Source: Chloroflexota bacterium (GTDB lineage: Bacteria; Chloroflexota; Anaerolineae; Anaerolineales; Anaerolineaceae). Taken from it: a DNA stretch of 13,076 bases. The stretch lies in NCBI GenBank assembly GCA_029777225.1, contig JAKOSR010000174.1:1-13076 (forward strand). The letters are read 5' to 3'. The notes beneath the pieces are model-generated. The model did not search any database. It had not been told where the DNA came from and worked only from the letters and a program-made list of their open reading frames with translations. Position 1 is the stretch's first letter, and each line of letters begins with the position of its first letter. This document shows positions 4,876 to 12,650 of the stretch, in pieces. The position numbers were made by a program, and so were the translations under genes.

Positions 4876-7134
4876 TCAGGCCGCGGAGGTCAATCGTTCC
4901 TTTTCCTGGTTTTCTTCAATGCGCTTGATTTGCTTGCTCAACCACAGCCGGCCAACGCCCTGGTAACGGCGCACCACGAGCATGGAGCAAGGTACTTCTT
5001 CAATCAGGTAGTCGTTCAGCTTGCCAAGCATTCTGTCGGGGGAGAGTACTTCCTCGCCCGCTCCCATGATGAGCAGGTCATACTGGCCCTCTTGTGCTTC
5101 GCGCAGGATGCCGTCCGCCACGGATTCCACCACCAACACCTTGATTTCCAGGTTTTCAGGCATTTCCAGCAGCTCTTCCTCGGCAGTTTCGGTCAGCTGA
5201 AGCGTTTCGTCTTCCAGCCTTTCCTCGTCCACCTCTTCAGTCAACAGGCGCAAAGCAGTCACATGGCCATTACCGGCCCGCGTCAGCTCCATGGCGATTT
5301 GCAGGGCCAACCGCGCGTTTGGCCCGCGCCCCACCGGCACCAGCACCCGCTGGATTTCCTCCGGCAGGTTGCGGTCGCGCAAAACAGCCACATCCCGTTC
5401 CGCGGTCATCATTACTTCCTTCAAAATGTTGTGGGGCATCACGGCCTTGGAGCGGTCCTTGGGGTATCCCAGCAGCACCAGCCTCACGTCCTTGTGGCGG
5501 TTCAGTTCGGAAAAAATACCTTCTTCCACGCGCAACGCCAGCTTGTGCTTGGTATACACCGGCACATTGCGTTTGCTGGCAATTGGCAAAACCTCTTCCA
5601 GCATCTTCTTCTGTGTTTCCTTTTGCTCCGCTACCAACGCGGGCACCTGCTCTGCCGAGAGATTCACCGGGCTCTTCAGCACGCTGAACAGGCAAATGCC
5701 GGTATCCTCTTCGTTTTGCACCAATTGGGAAGCCAGCTTCACCAGCCCAACCGCTGTATTGGCGCGCTTGGTGGCCACCAACACACGGCCGCCGCCCTCT
5801 TCCAGCTCCAGCCGGTTGCGCAACTCAACATGCGCGCGGTAGCGTTGCGAGATGAAATACACCACGCTAAGCACCACCAACACCACGCCCAAAAAGAGCA
5901 GAGCGCGTGGGTTGGCAAAAGCAATGATGATCAACCCTGAACCTGCCGCCAGGTACACAGTCAGGGGATAGAGCGGCACCTTGAAGGGTCGCTCCAGGTC
6001 GGGGTGCATCCTGCGCAGACGTGGCATGGCCAGCGTCGCCCAAAACAGCACGAACATGTAGCCCGCACTGGAGATAAAGCTCAAAAAGTCCACCAGTCCA
6101 ATCGCCGCGACCAACGCGCTGACAAGCCCGATGAAAATGATGGCCATATACGGCGTGCGCCACTGGCTCAGGCGTGAAAATGGCCGCGGCCAAATCCGGT
6201 CCCTGCTCAGCGTAAACGCTTCCCGCGTAGCCGAAAGCATGGCTGAGTTGACCGAGGTCAGCGTGGCCACGATACCCGCGGCCCCCATGATGGGCACGCC
6301 ATAGGTGGGCCAGAAGCGGGAGGCGGCGTCAGTAAGTGCGGTCGTGGAATTGGCCAGCTGGCTGAAAGGCACTGTTCCGATGGTCACCAACGAGACCATG
6401 GAGTAGATAATCGCGGTGAACAACAAGCTCATCAAAATCCCCAGCGGGATGTTGCGGTTGGGCTTGGTGATTTCCTCGGCGTCATCCGCGATGACCTCAA
6501 ACCCAACGTAGGCATTATAAGTAAGGGCGATGGCCGTGAGCATACGCCCCAAGTGCGCCCACACGCTCTGATTCTCAAATACCACCCGTCCCGAAAGGTA
6601 AGTCTGCATGCTGAAACCATTCGGGTCCGTCATACCGCGGATGATAAAGTAGCCAAAAACCAGCAACAGGAACCCACCCAATACCACCTGCAGGTTGCCG
6701 ACGTTGGTTATCCCCCGCATTTGAATAAGGCTGACCACCACGATGACCGCTATGGCGGTCGGCACAATCGGCAAACCCCGGACGAAAACGCTGAGCGAAA
6801 TGGCAAAGCCAACGGCTGAGAGGGCGGCATAAAACGTGCTGGAGAGCGCGTCCAAAGAGCCCACCAGGAACATCAGCAAGCCTTTGCCAAAGCCCTCCCC
6901 CACATAGGTCATCGCCCCTCCGGTGACCGGGTAGGTGGTGGCTAGCTCACAGTAATTCAACGCGATGCTCAGGGTCAACACGCCGCCCAAAACGAGCGCC
7001 AACACTGCCTCGGGTCCGGCAATTCCAGCCGCATGCCCGGTGAGAACAAAAATTTCCGCCGCGATTGTGCCGGCGGTGCCGAGCATGATGACCTGCAGCA
7101 GGTTTAGCTGTCGCCTAAGTTTTCTTCTTGCCAT
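4876..7134 (-). CDS. APC-superfamily permease with two C-terminal USP-like domains; TM1 motif AAE instead of GSG
   Basis: 752 residues. Residues ~12-430 are a 12-helix APC (LeuT-fold) transporter of the amino acid/cationic amino acid type: NYCELATTYPVTGGAMTYV in TM2-3, YNAYVGFEVIADDAEEI with the conserved TM6 region, and KPNRNIPLGI after it. Residues ~449-585 and ~595-723 are two USP-like domains on the cytoplasmic side; the second has RVLVPVG at its start and CSMLVVRR at its end. The TM1 motif that normally binds the substrate backbone (GSG/GTG) is A25-A26-E27, in GTAGTIAAEIFVLTG. The start is fixed by alignment with the divergent paralogue; AAAGGA lies ~14 bases upstream, a long spacing. 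It likely forms an operon with the 137-residue gene downstream. Substrate unknown: either amino acid-like with altered recognition, or different. Confidence 0.9.
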   Translation of the reverse strand: MARRKLRRQLNLLQVIMLGTAGTIAAEIFVLTGHAAGIAGPEAVLALVLGGVLTLSIALNYCELATTYPVTGGAMTYVGEGFGKGLLMFLVGSLDALSSTFYAALSAVGFAISLSVFVRGLPIVPTAIAVIVVVSLIQMRGITNVGNLQVVLGGFLLLVFGYFIIRGMTDPNGFSMQTYLSGRVVFENQSVWAHLGRMLTAIALTYNAYVGFEVIADDAEEITKPNRNIPLGILMSLLFTAIIYSMVSLVTIGTVPFSQLANSTTALTDAASRFWPTYGVPIMGAAGIVATLTSVNSAMLSATREAFTLSRDRIWPRPFSRLSQWRTPYMAIIFIGLVSALVAAIGLVDFLSFISSAGYMFVLFWATLAMPRLRRMHPDLERPFKVPLYPLTVYLAAGSGLIIIAFANPRALLFLGVVLVVLSVVYFISQRYRAHVELRNRLELEEGGGRVLVATKRANTAVGLVKLASQLVQNEEDTGICLFSVLKSPVNLSAEQVPALVAEQKETQKKMLEEVLPIASKRNVPVYTKHKLALRVEEGIFSELNRHKDVRLVLLGYPKDRSKAVMPHNILKEVMMTAERDVAVLRDRNLPEEIQRVLVPVGRGPNARLALQIAMELTRAGNGHVTALRLLTEEVDEERLEDETLQLTETAEEELLEMPENLEIKVLVVESVADGILREAQEGQYDLLIMGAGEEVLSPDRMLGKLNDYLIEEVPCSMLVVRRYQGVGRLWLSKQIKRIEENQEKERLTSAA

Positions 7135-7372
7135 CGCGTACTTATTGTTCCTTTCAATCCATCCGTTTTGATTAATATTGTATTTTCCTTCAAAATCTTA
7201 TCATATATTACTTTTCTCCACCCTGTTACCCAAAAGCCGAACCCGCCTTACCTGGTCCACTTTGCCCTCTTCCAACCCCGCCTTTCAGGGATATAATGGG
7301 ACCTTGATCGCGCTCGCGAAATCACACAACAACACACTACAAAAGAAGCAATCACAAAGATTGGTCGGCAAT
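7135..7372. promoter_or_regulatory. Divergent control region between two permease genes
   Basis: This AT-richer stretch serves both permease genes. For the rightward gene, TATAAT stands at 7292-7297 with a poor -35. A dyad TCGCG-CT-CGCGA (7308-7319) follows just after the expected start of transcription and could be an operator. For the leftward gene the best -10 is TACAAT (minus strand, 7182-7177), again without a good -35. Weak -35 boxes on both sides fit regulated rather than constitutive expression. Confidence 0.5.
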
Positions 7373-9577
7373 ATGGCAAAGCGTACTCTCAAACGTCAGC
7401 TAAACTTGCTCCAGGTTATCATGCTTGGAACAGCGGGGACCTTGGGTTCCGGCATCTTCGTTCTCACCGGTCACGCGGCTGCGGTCGCGGGGCCAGCCAC
7501 CATTTTGGCCATCGTCATCGGCGGCATTCTCAGCTTCAGCATTGCCTTTAACTACTGCGAACTTGCCACCACCTACCCCGAAACCGGCGGCGCCATGACC
7601 TACGTCCGTGAGGCCTGGGGCAAAGGCCTGATTGCCTTCCTGGTGGGCTCGATGGACTGCATTTCCAGCACGTTTTACACCGCCCTTTCGGCCGTTGGGT
7701 TCGCCTACTCACTCTCCGTGTTCTTCCCGGCGATCCCGATTGTACCGGTGGCCATCGCTGCCATTATCGTCTTCGTCATCCTGAACATCCTGGGTGTCAC
7801 CAAGGTCGGTAACTTCCAGATGGTGCTGGGCGCCATCCTGCTCTTCGCCTTCGCGGTCTATATCATCGCCGGCTTTACCATGCCGAACGGCTTCCATCCG
7901 CAGACGCTGTTCCCCAACGGCAGGATGTTTGAATCAAGCGGTTTCTTCCCCAATCTGGCCATCATCATGCGCACTATCGCGCTGATTTATGCCGCGTATG
8001 TCGGCTTTGAAGTCATCGCGGATGATGCCGAGGAAATTCGCAATCCCTCCAAGAACATCCCCATCGCCATCATGGTCAGCCTGGCGCTCATCACAATCGT
8101 CTACTCCCTCACGGTCACGGTGGCCCTGGGTACCACCCCCTGGCAGCAGTTGGCCGGCTCTGAGACCGCCCTGTCAGACACCATCAAGGTTTTCTTCCCA
8201 GGCCTGGGGGTCACCATCATTGCCATTGCCGGCATGGTTGGCGCGCTGACTTCCATCAATTCCTCCATGCTTTCCGCTACGCGCGAGAGCTTCACCCTCA
8301 GCCGTGACGGAGCCTGGCCCGCCATGCTCTCCCGGCTGAACCGCGTGCGGGTGCCTTTCTTCGCGATTATCATGATTGGCGTCGTCTCAATCCTGGTGAC
8401 TGCCATTGGCGCGGTCAACTTCCTGAGCTATATCACCTCTGCGGGTTACCTGTTTGTGCTCTTCCTTTCAAACATGGCTATGATTCGCCTGCGCAAGAAG
8501 TACCCCTACATCCACCGCCCCTACAAGGTGCCTCTCTTCCCGCTCACGCCACTGCTGGCCTCGCTCACCTGCCTGATTGTGATTGTCTTTTCCGAATGGA
8601 AGGCGCTCCTATTCACAGTGGGTGTGCTGGCGCTCTTCTCCATGTATTATTATGGCCGTATCGGCGTGGAAGCCTGGAAGTCAGAACACACCCGCAGCCT
8701 ATCGCCAGGCCGTTACCGCCTGTTGGTGCCTGTGGACCAACGTGCCCAATTGGATAACGTCGTCCAGCTCGCGGCCAGCGTGGCCGAGGCAAAGCCCGAT
8801 ACCAACCTGTGCCTGCTGCAGGTAATCCGCGAACAGGAAACCGAAAATGAGCAGGGCAGGCAGGAAATCAGCCGCACCCGCCAGTACTTGTTGGAAAAGT
8901 TCATCCACTATGCGGTCAAACGCAACGTCCCGCTGTACTCCAAAACTGTGAACGCGGATACGCAGGCAGATGGAATTATTGAAGAAATCCGCAACGAGAA
9001 CAACGTTCGCATGGTCATGTTCAAGTGGCCAGAAAATAAAAAGGAACAGCCGGAGTTTGAGGCTATGATCCAACGCCTCTCCAAGGGTGGCGTGGTCAAT
9101 TTTGCCGTGCTTTACGACCGGGGTATTAGCCAGCTGGAAGATATCCTCGTGCCGGTTGGGGGTGGATACCACAGTAAAATGGCGGTGCGCCTGGCCGAAA
9201 ACCTTGCCAGCGTGAATGACGGCCACGTGGATTACCTGCGGGTCGTCCCCAATGAGATTGAAGAAGACGCCTACGAGGACCAGATGGCCTTCCTGCAGGA
9301 GGTCGTTATGACCGAGCTCGGCAATATCCCTGGCGATGTCGGGATGCACATCACCCGTGGGGACGACGCTGCCAACGCGATTATCGATGAAGTGCATCAG
9401 CGTGATTACGATTTGGTCATCATCGGTTCCTACGAAGGCGACCGGATGGACGAACCCATCTTTGGCAACCTTGTCGACCGCGTCCGCCGCGGTTCGTCCT
9501 GTTCGGTTTTGGTGGTGCGCCAGCATGAACGCCCGGCTGCCAGCTGGCTGCGCCGCCAGTTGAAGTCCTCCAATTAA
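7373..9577 (+). CDS. APC-superfamily permease with two C-terminal USP-like domains; canonical GSG motif
   Basis: 734 residues from ATG 7373. The open frame continues 65 codons upstream, but that part has no transporter character, overlaps the promoter region, and the divergent paralogue starts at the matching MAxRxLxRQLNLLQ. The Shine-Dalgarno is weak (GGTCGG). The membrane part, residues ~12-430, has GTAGTLGSGIFVLTG in TM1 (GSG at 25-27, substrate backbone binding), NYCELATTYPETGGAMTYV and YAAYVGFEVIADDAEEI in TM6. USP-like domains lie at ~448-582 and ~590-716; the second ends with IIGSYEGDRMDEPIFGN and CSVLVVR. Related APC proteins import amino acids or similar compounds by ion coupling or exchange. 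Their cytoplasmic USP parts are thought to regulate transport by binding nucleotides, as shown for the distantly related potassium importer KimA with c-di-AMP. A strong terminator ends the transcript. Confidence 0.92.
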   Translation: MAKRTLKRQLNLLQVIMLGTAGTLGSGIFVLTGHAAAVAGPATILAIVIGGILSFSIAFNYCELATTYPETGGAMTYVREAWGKGLIAFLVGSMDCISSTFYTALSAVGFAYSLSVFFPAIPIVPVAIAAIIVFVILNILGVTKVGNFQMVLGAILLFAFAVYIIAGFTMPNGFHPQTLFPNGRMFESSGFFPNLAIIMRTIALIYAAYVGFEVIADDAEEIRNPSKNIPIAIMVSLALITIVYSLTVTVALGTTPWQQLAGSETALSDTIKVFFPGLGVTIIAIAGMVGALTSINSSMLSATRESFTLSRDGAWPAMLSRLNRVRVPFFAIIMIGVVSILVTAIGAVNFLSYITSAGYLFVLFLSNMAMIRLRKKYPYIHRPYKVPLFPLTPLLASLTCLIVIVFSEWKALLFTVGVLALFSMYYYGRIGVEAWKSEHTRSLSPGRYRLLVPVDQRAQLDNVVQLAASVAEAKPDTNLCLLQVIREQETENEQGRQEISRTRQYLLEKFIHYAVKRNVPLYSKTVNADTQADGIIEEIRNENNVRMVMFKWPENKKEQPEFEAMIQRLSKGGVVNFAVLYDRGISQLEDILVPVGGGYHSKMAVRLAENLASVNDGHVDYLRVVPNEIEEDAYEDQMAFLQEVVMTELGNIPGDVGMHITRGDDAANAIIDEVHQRDYDLVIIGSYEGDRMDEPIFGNLVDRVRRGSSCSVLVVRQHERPAASWLRRQLKSSN

Positions 9578-9623
9578 GCGGGACCCCTTCCCCCAAACCA
9601 AAAGAATTTTTACCCGGTAGCGA

Positions 9624-9656
9624 ACACCCTCCTGGATGGAGGGTGTTTTGCTTTTC
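9624..9656 (+). terminator. Intrinsic terminator after the rightward permease gene
   Basis: AACACCCTCC (9624-9633) pairs perfectly with GGAGGGTGTT (9639-9648) around a 5-base loop, followed by a T-rich run (TTTTGCTTTT). Confidence 0.88.
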
Positions 9657-9710
9657 ACGCGGGTATCCCGGGCTTCCCGGCCTGACCCCACCGGTAAGTT
9701 GCCATCCGGG

Positions 9711-9737
9711 TTCACGCTTCGAGAATTCTTCCGTGAA
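9711..9737. promoter_or_regulatory. Spaced inverted repeat upstream of the MFS gene
   Basis: TTCACG and CGTGAA are separated by 15 bases, lying about 40 bases ahead of the MFS -10 box. The position suits an activator site, and the promoter lacks a good -35. A short repeat like this can also occur by chance. Confidence 0.25.
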
Positions 9738-9775
9738 TGGGAGGGCAATATCCACACTGAAATAACCCGGAATTG

Positions 9776-9781
9776 TATAAT
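9776..9781 (+). promoter_or_regulatory. -10 box giving a leaderless MFS transcript
   Basis: A consensus TATAAT ends seven bases before the A of ATG 9789, so transcription should begin at or next to the start codon. No Shine-Dalgarno precedes the ATG. No good -35 is seen. Confidence 0.55.
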
Positions 9782-9788
9782 TGCGCTC

Positions 9789-11021
9789 ATGCGCGCAAAA
9801 GACCCAACCCGGGATGCTTATTCCAGCCAGTTTTGGCTGGTTTTTACCGGCCTGATGATTTCCTCCACCGGGACGACCATGATTTGGCCGTTTATCATGA
9901 TTTTTGCCAGCGAGAAGCTGGCCCTGCCGCTGGCAGCCGTCACAAGCCTGATGGCTCTCAACTCCGTCTCCAGCCTGCTCTCCTCCCTGCTGGCCGGTGG
10001 TTTGGTGGACCAGTTCGGACGGCGATCCGTGATGGTGTTGGGCCTGGTTGGCGCCGCGCTGGTCTACCTGATGTACATCCCGGCCACCCAGTTTTGGCAT
10101 TTTTCGCTGCTGATGATCTTGGCGGGCTTCTTCACACCCCTCTATCGCGTGGGCACCGACACCCTGCTCGCCGACATGGTGGCCCCCGAGCAGCGCGCGC
10201 ATGCGTATGGCATCTTCAGAATGGGCAGAAATATTGGGGTTGCCATCGGGCCCATCCTCGGTGGGCTGGTCCTTTCCAAATCCTACACCATCGGGCTGAT
10301 TGGGGCGGGAGTCACGCTGGGTGTGTACGGGCTGATTACATACATTTTTGTCAAAGAATCGCGCCAGCCGGCTGCCATTCCGCAGCGTGGGTTGCTGATG
10401 GATAAATTGCTTGTTTACCGAGACGCCCTGCGCGACCGGCCATTTTTAGGCATGCTGGGGGCCTACACCCTGATGGAAATTTGCGCGGCGCTCATATGGG
10501 TGCTGCTGGCAGTGTATATGAAGCAAAACTTTGGCCTACCGGAGGCCCGGTACAGCGTGATTCCCACCACCAACGCGCTCATGGTCGTTTTCCTGCAGGT
10601 ATTCGTCACGCGCCGAACCAGCCGTTCCACCGGGTTGCGGGTCATGCCGCTCGGCGCTTTCTTGTACGCGGCTGCCATGGCCGTCGTCGGCCTCTCCAAT
10701 GGCTTTTGGGGCTTCTGGATTGCCATGGTGGTGCTCACCTGGGGTGAACTGATAACAGCACCCACCGCGACCGCCTATGTGGCCAACCTTGCCCCGGCGG
10801 ACAAGCGCGGCAGTTACCTGGGCCTGTTCGGGCTCACCTGGTACATCGCCATGGCCATTGGCCCGCTGACAGCCGGCATCATCAGCGACTCGCTCGGCAT
10901 CCGCTGGCCCTGGTTCCTGGCCTCCCTCGCTGGCGTGGGGTCCGTGGCAGCCTTTGTCGTTTTCAACCGTCGTCAAACCGCCCGTGCCGCCCTACCCTCC
11001 ACGGAAACCCAACAGCAATAA
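9789..11021 (+). CDS. MFS transporter, DHA1-like drug/metabolite exporter
   Basis: 410 residues from ATG 9789. The open frame extends 51 codons upstream, but that stretch overlaps the preceding terminator and has no transporter character. Twelve hydrophobic helices are evident. The loop between TM2 and TM3 carries motif A, GGLVDQFGRRSVMVLG (residues ~70-85), and the TM4/5 region has RMGRNIGVAIGPILGG, the typical proline-glycine antiporter motif. A central cytoplasmic loop (~190-215) divides the two halves, and the second half has a similar GLTWYIAMAIGPLTAG. Length and motifs match 12-TM proton-coupled exporters of the MdtH/Bcr type. The substrate cannot be told. It precedes the LuxR-type gene on the same strand, but that gene has its own promoter. 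Confidence 0.9.
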   Translation: MRAKDPTRDAYSSQFWLVFTGLMISSTGTTMIWPFIMIFASEKLALPLAAVTSLMALNSVSSLLSSLLAGGLVDQFGRRSVMVLGLVGAALVYLMYIPATQFWHFSLLMILAGFFTPLYRVGTDTLLADMVAPEQRAHAYGIFRMGRNIGVAIGPILGGLVLSKSYTIGLIGAGVTLGVYGLITYIFVKESRQPAAIPQRGLLMDKLLVYRDALRDRPFLGMLGAYTLMEICAALIWVLLAVYMKQNFGLPEARYSVIPTTNALMVVFLQVFVTRRTSRSTGLRVMPLGAFLYAAAMAVVGLSNGFWGFWIAMVVLTWGELITAPTATAYVANLAPADKRGSYLGLFGLTWYIAMAIGPLTAGIISDSLGIRWPWFLASLAGVGSVAAFVVFNRRQTARAALPSTETQQQ

Positions 11022-11035
11022 CCTTCCCTCCCAGC

Positions 11036-11064
11036 TTGACAAGCGCCTTGAATGCCTTGATAAT
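11036..11064 (+). promoter_or_regulatory. Promoter of the LuxR-type gene
   Basis: TTGACA (11036-11041), a 17-base spacer, then GATAAT (11059-11064). Transcription should start near 11071, leaving a leader of ~27 bases with AGGAAA (11085-11090) seven bases before ATG 11098. Confidence 0.8.
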
Positions 11065-11079
11065 AGAACTTATGTTCTA
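11064..11079. promoter_or_regulatory. Perfect inverted repeat with GAAC-N4-GTTC core (SOS-box-like or autoregulatory operator)
   Basis: TAGAAC-TTAT-GTTCTA has six-base arms. It begins at the last base of the -10 box and spans the start of transcription, an ideal place for repression. The core equals the GAACNNNNGTTC motif bound by LexA/DinR in Gram-positive bacteria. Whether LexA of this organism uses that motif cannot be told here; the downstream HTH protein itself is the other candidate binder. Confidence 0.6.
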
Positions 11080-11097
11080 CTTTCAGGAAAGCCCCAC

Positions 11098-11526
11098 ATG
11101 ACCCAGGTTTACATTTTCGCTGAAGAAGGCGGCATGCAAGTGCGTGATTTCCCGCAGTCGCCCGAGCAGATTACGACCGCCATCAACCAGGGTAAGTGGG
11201 AGGATTACCTTGGTTACGACCCCGCCGCCACAAAAGCCTGGCAGGCCACCCGCGTTGGCAGGCAGGTGTTGGTACTCAGCCCGCCTCCGCCGACCATTCT
11301 GCCGGAAATCAAGCCCACCCCGCGCGAGTACCAGATTATGCAGTGCCTCTGCGGTGGTGAAACCGTCGACCAGGCTGCCTACCAGCTGCACATTGACAAG
11401 CGCACAGTTCGGTACCACCTGGTACGCCTGCGGGACCGGCTCAAAGCCCGGACGAACGCCGAGCTGCTTGCCCGCGCGGTGGCTTTGGGGCTGGTACGTC
11501 CCGAACTGGATGATTTATTTGACTAA
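11098..11526 (+). CDS. Small LuxR/NarL-type HTH regulator with unrecognised N-terminal domain
   Basis: 142 residues from ATG 11098; the frame is open upstream into the MFS gene, but AGGAAA and the promoter fix this start. Residues ~72-135 are a LuxR-type HTH: LKPTPRE-like entry (IKPTPREYQIMQCL), GGETVDQAAYQLHI, and recognition helix KRTVRYHLVRLRDRL, then TNAELLARAVALGLV. The N-terminal ~65 residues (MTQVYIFAEEGGMQVRDFP onward, ending in a proline run) are too short for a receiver domain and show no phospho-accepting Asp pattern; I do not recognise them. It could be a one-component sensor or a protein controlled only by its amount. The operator-like repeat in its promoter suggests autoregulation or SOS control. 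Confidence 0.85.
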   Translation: MTQVYIFAEEGGMQVRDFPQSPEQITTAINQGKWEDYLGYDPAATKAWQATRVGRQVLVLSPPPPTILPEIKPTPREYQIMQCLCGGETVDQAAYQLHIDKRTVRYHLVRLRDRLKARTNAELLARAVALGLVRPELDDLFD

Positions 11527-11542
11527 GTTGATTTTAAAATGG

Positions 11543-11578
11543 AAGAGGCCGTTTAAGTAAACTTGCCCGGCCTCTTTT
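11543..11578 (+). terminator. Probable terminator after the LuxR-type gene
   Basis: AAGAGGCCG (11543-11551) pairs with CGGCCTCTT (11568-11576), with a 16-base loop that can form a small inner hairpin, followed by only a short T run (TTTT). Confidence 0.7.
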
Positions 11579-11929
11579 GCCCCCCTTGTTTCGCTTAACG
11601 CCACCACCCTTATTACCGGCTGTCCAAACCGGGTTGCGAGACTTTCAACTGGCTGAGAAAACACATTGGCTTTGCGCAACCAGTCCCAACGGGCGTGTCC
11701 AGTGCCCGGAGTGGGTAAATGATATTAAGATGCAAATTGTATAGATTTGTCTGCGATGCCAAGGATAACACAAAAGTGAATAATTGTCCAAGTGATATTG
11801 TCAAGTGGCCAGTCCATGTTTAACCCCTTGAGGTTGTCGTCACAGCATCCTCATTTTCCCATTAATTCTCGCGTTCCAACAAGTCGCTTTTATTACCCTT
11901 TCGCCAGGTCAGCAGGCTCATCCCGCCCA
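11579..11929. other. Gene-free convergent region
   Basis: About 350 bases lie between the LuxR-type terminator and the 3' end of the leftward membrane-protein gene. The middle (about 11715-11800) is clearly more AT-rich than its surroundings. A short imperfect direct repeat TTGTC(C)AAGTG occurs at 11784-11794 and 11798-11807. I find no RNA gene fold, no convincing reading frame and no clear terminator for the leftward gene. It may be eroded sequence. Confidence 0.4.
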
Positions 11930-12586
11930 TCAGCGCCCGGAAAGGCTTGCTCCCACATCCACCAACGCTTCCACGTCTTCTGGCTGCTTGAGTGCCACGT
12001 CCGCCAACCTGATTTCGAGGCCGTCCGGGGTTAGCTTCGCGACCGGTTTGTGCTTCTCCCAGCGCGTCATCCAGGCCTCAAAGCCTGGCGTTACCAGGTC
12101 CGGAACCCGTGCTGGCTCACTGGCAAAAATCATGAAACGCTGCATAAAGGTGGAACTGCCGGCCTGCACCGGCCTCACACCAGCCGCCTGTGGCCCAAGA
12201 TATTGCTCAATAATTCGCTTCTGGAGCCTCTCTCCAAACATGCCCAGCGCGACTCCCACAGGCGCCGGCCCCACCAGGATGTACCTCCCGGGTTGCGTGG
12301 GCACTTGAGCGTTGAAAACCGTTTCAGAAGACACGTTGAAAGTATGCGGCTCCACGTCAACGCCTTTCGCCTGGGTCAGTACCTGCAGGGTCCAGCGCTC
12401 GCCGCTCAACGTGTAGCCAGAGGAAAGCCTGGTTTGGATGGGGTCAAACTGCCAGCCATGCCGTTCAGCCAGCGCACGCAATTTCCCCAGGCGCTCTTTT
12501 TTAGCACGCGCGACTAGCAGGAAGATAATCCCCGTCAGCAGCGCGGTGCCCGCGATGACAATCAGGCTCAGCTCGATATCGGTCAT
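11930..12586 (-). CDS. Membrane-anchored protein of unknown function
   Basis: 218 residues from ATG 12586, with a strong AGGAGG a few bases upstream. Residues ~6-26 form a single hydrophobic helix followed by RAKKER, so the bulk should be cytoplasmic by the positive-inside rule. The soluble part begins with a helix ending in HGWQFDP, then shows alternating beta-type stretches (GYTLSGERWTLQVLTQ, FNVSSETVFNAQVP, GRYILVGPAP). I do not recognise a family, although an N-anchor followed by a 'helix-HGW-strand' start is common in bacterial hypothetical membrane proteins. It lies downstream of the Ig-like gene on the same strand, but a hairpin separates them, so it may be transcribed alone. Confidence 0.75.
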   Translation of the reverse strand: MTDIELSLIVIAGTALLTGIIFLLVARAKKERLGKLRALAERHGWQFDPIQTRLSSGYTLSGERWTLQVLTQAKGVDVEPHTFNVSSETVFNAQVPTQPGRYILVGPAPVGVALGMFGERLQKRIIEQYLGPQAAGVRPVQAGSSTFMQRFMIFASEPARVPDLVTPGFEAWMTRWEKHKPVAKLTPDGLEIRLADVALKQPEDVEALVDVGASLSGR

Positions 12587-12650
12587 GCTCCCTCCTGGGT
12601 CAGGTGTGCGCTGGTGTTCGACCCCATCATCACTTGGGGCGGCTTTGGCA

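Noticed and set aside
4930..5940. Long + strand frame of 336 codons opposite the permease gene
   Set aside because: The product is His/Gln-rich without domains, and the opposite strand encodes clear USP and transmembrane sequence; it is a shadow of GC-rich codons.
7178..7372. 65-codon N-terminal extension of the rightward permease
   Set aside because: It overlaps the -10 box and dyad, has no similarity to the paralogue, and the conserved start MAKRTLKRQL matches the paralogue's first residue.
9636..9788. 51-codon N-terminal extension of the MFS gene
   Set aside because: It begins within the terminator hairpin of the previous gene and lacks any transporter feature.
8699..9790. Minus-strand frame of 363 codons opposite the second permease
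   Set aside because: It is antisense to a well-supported gene, crosses that gene's terminator and has no recognisable domain.
11613..11804. 63-codon minus-strand frame in the gene-free region
   Set aside because: No ribosome site, no recognisable motif, and a composition like random sequence.
11784..11807. Short tandem direct repeat TTGTC(C)AAGTG
   Set aside because: Two imperfect copies in AT-rich sequence; too short to separate from chance or to call an attachment site.
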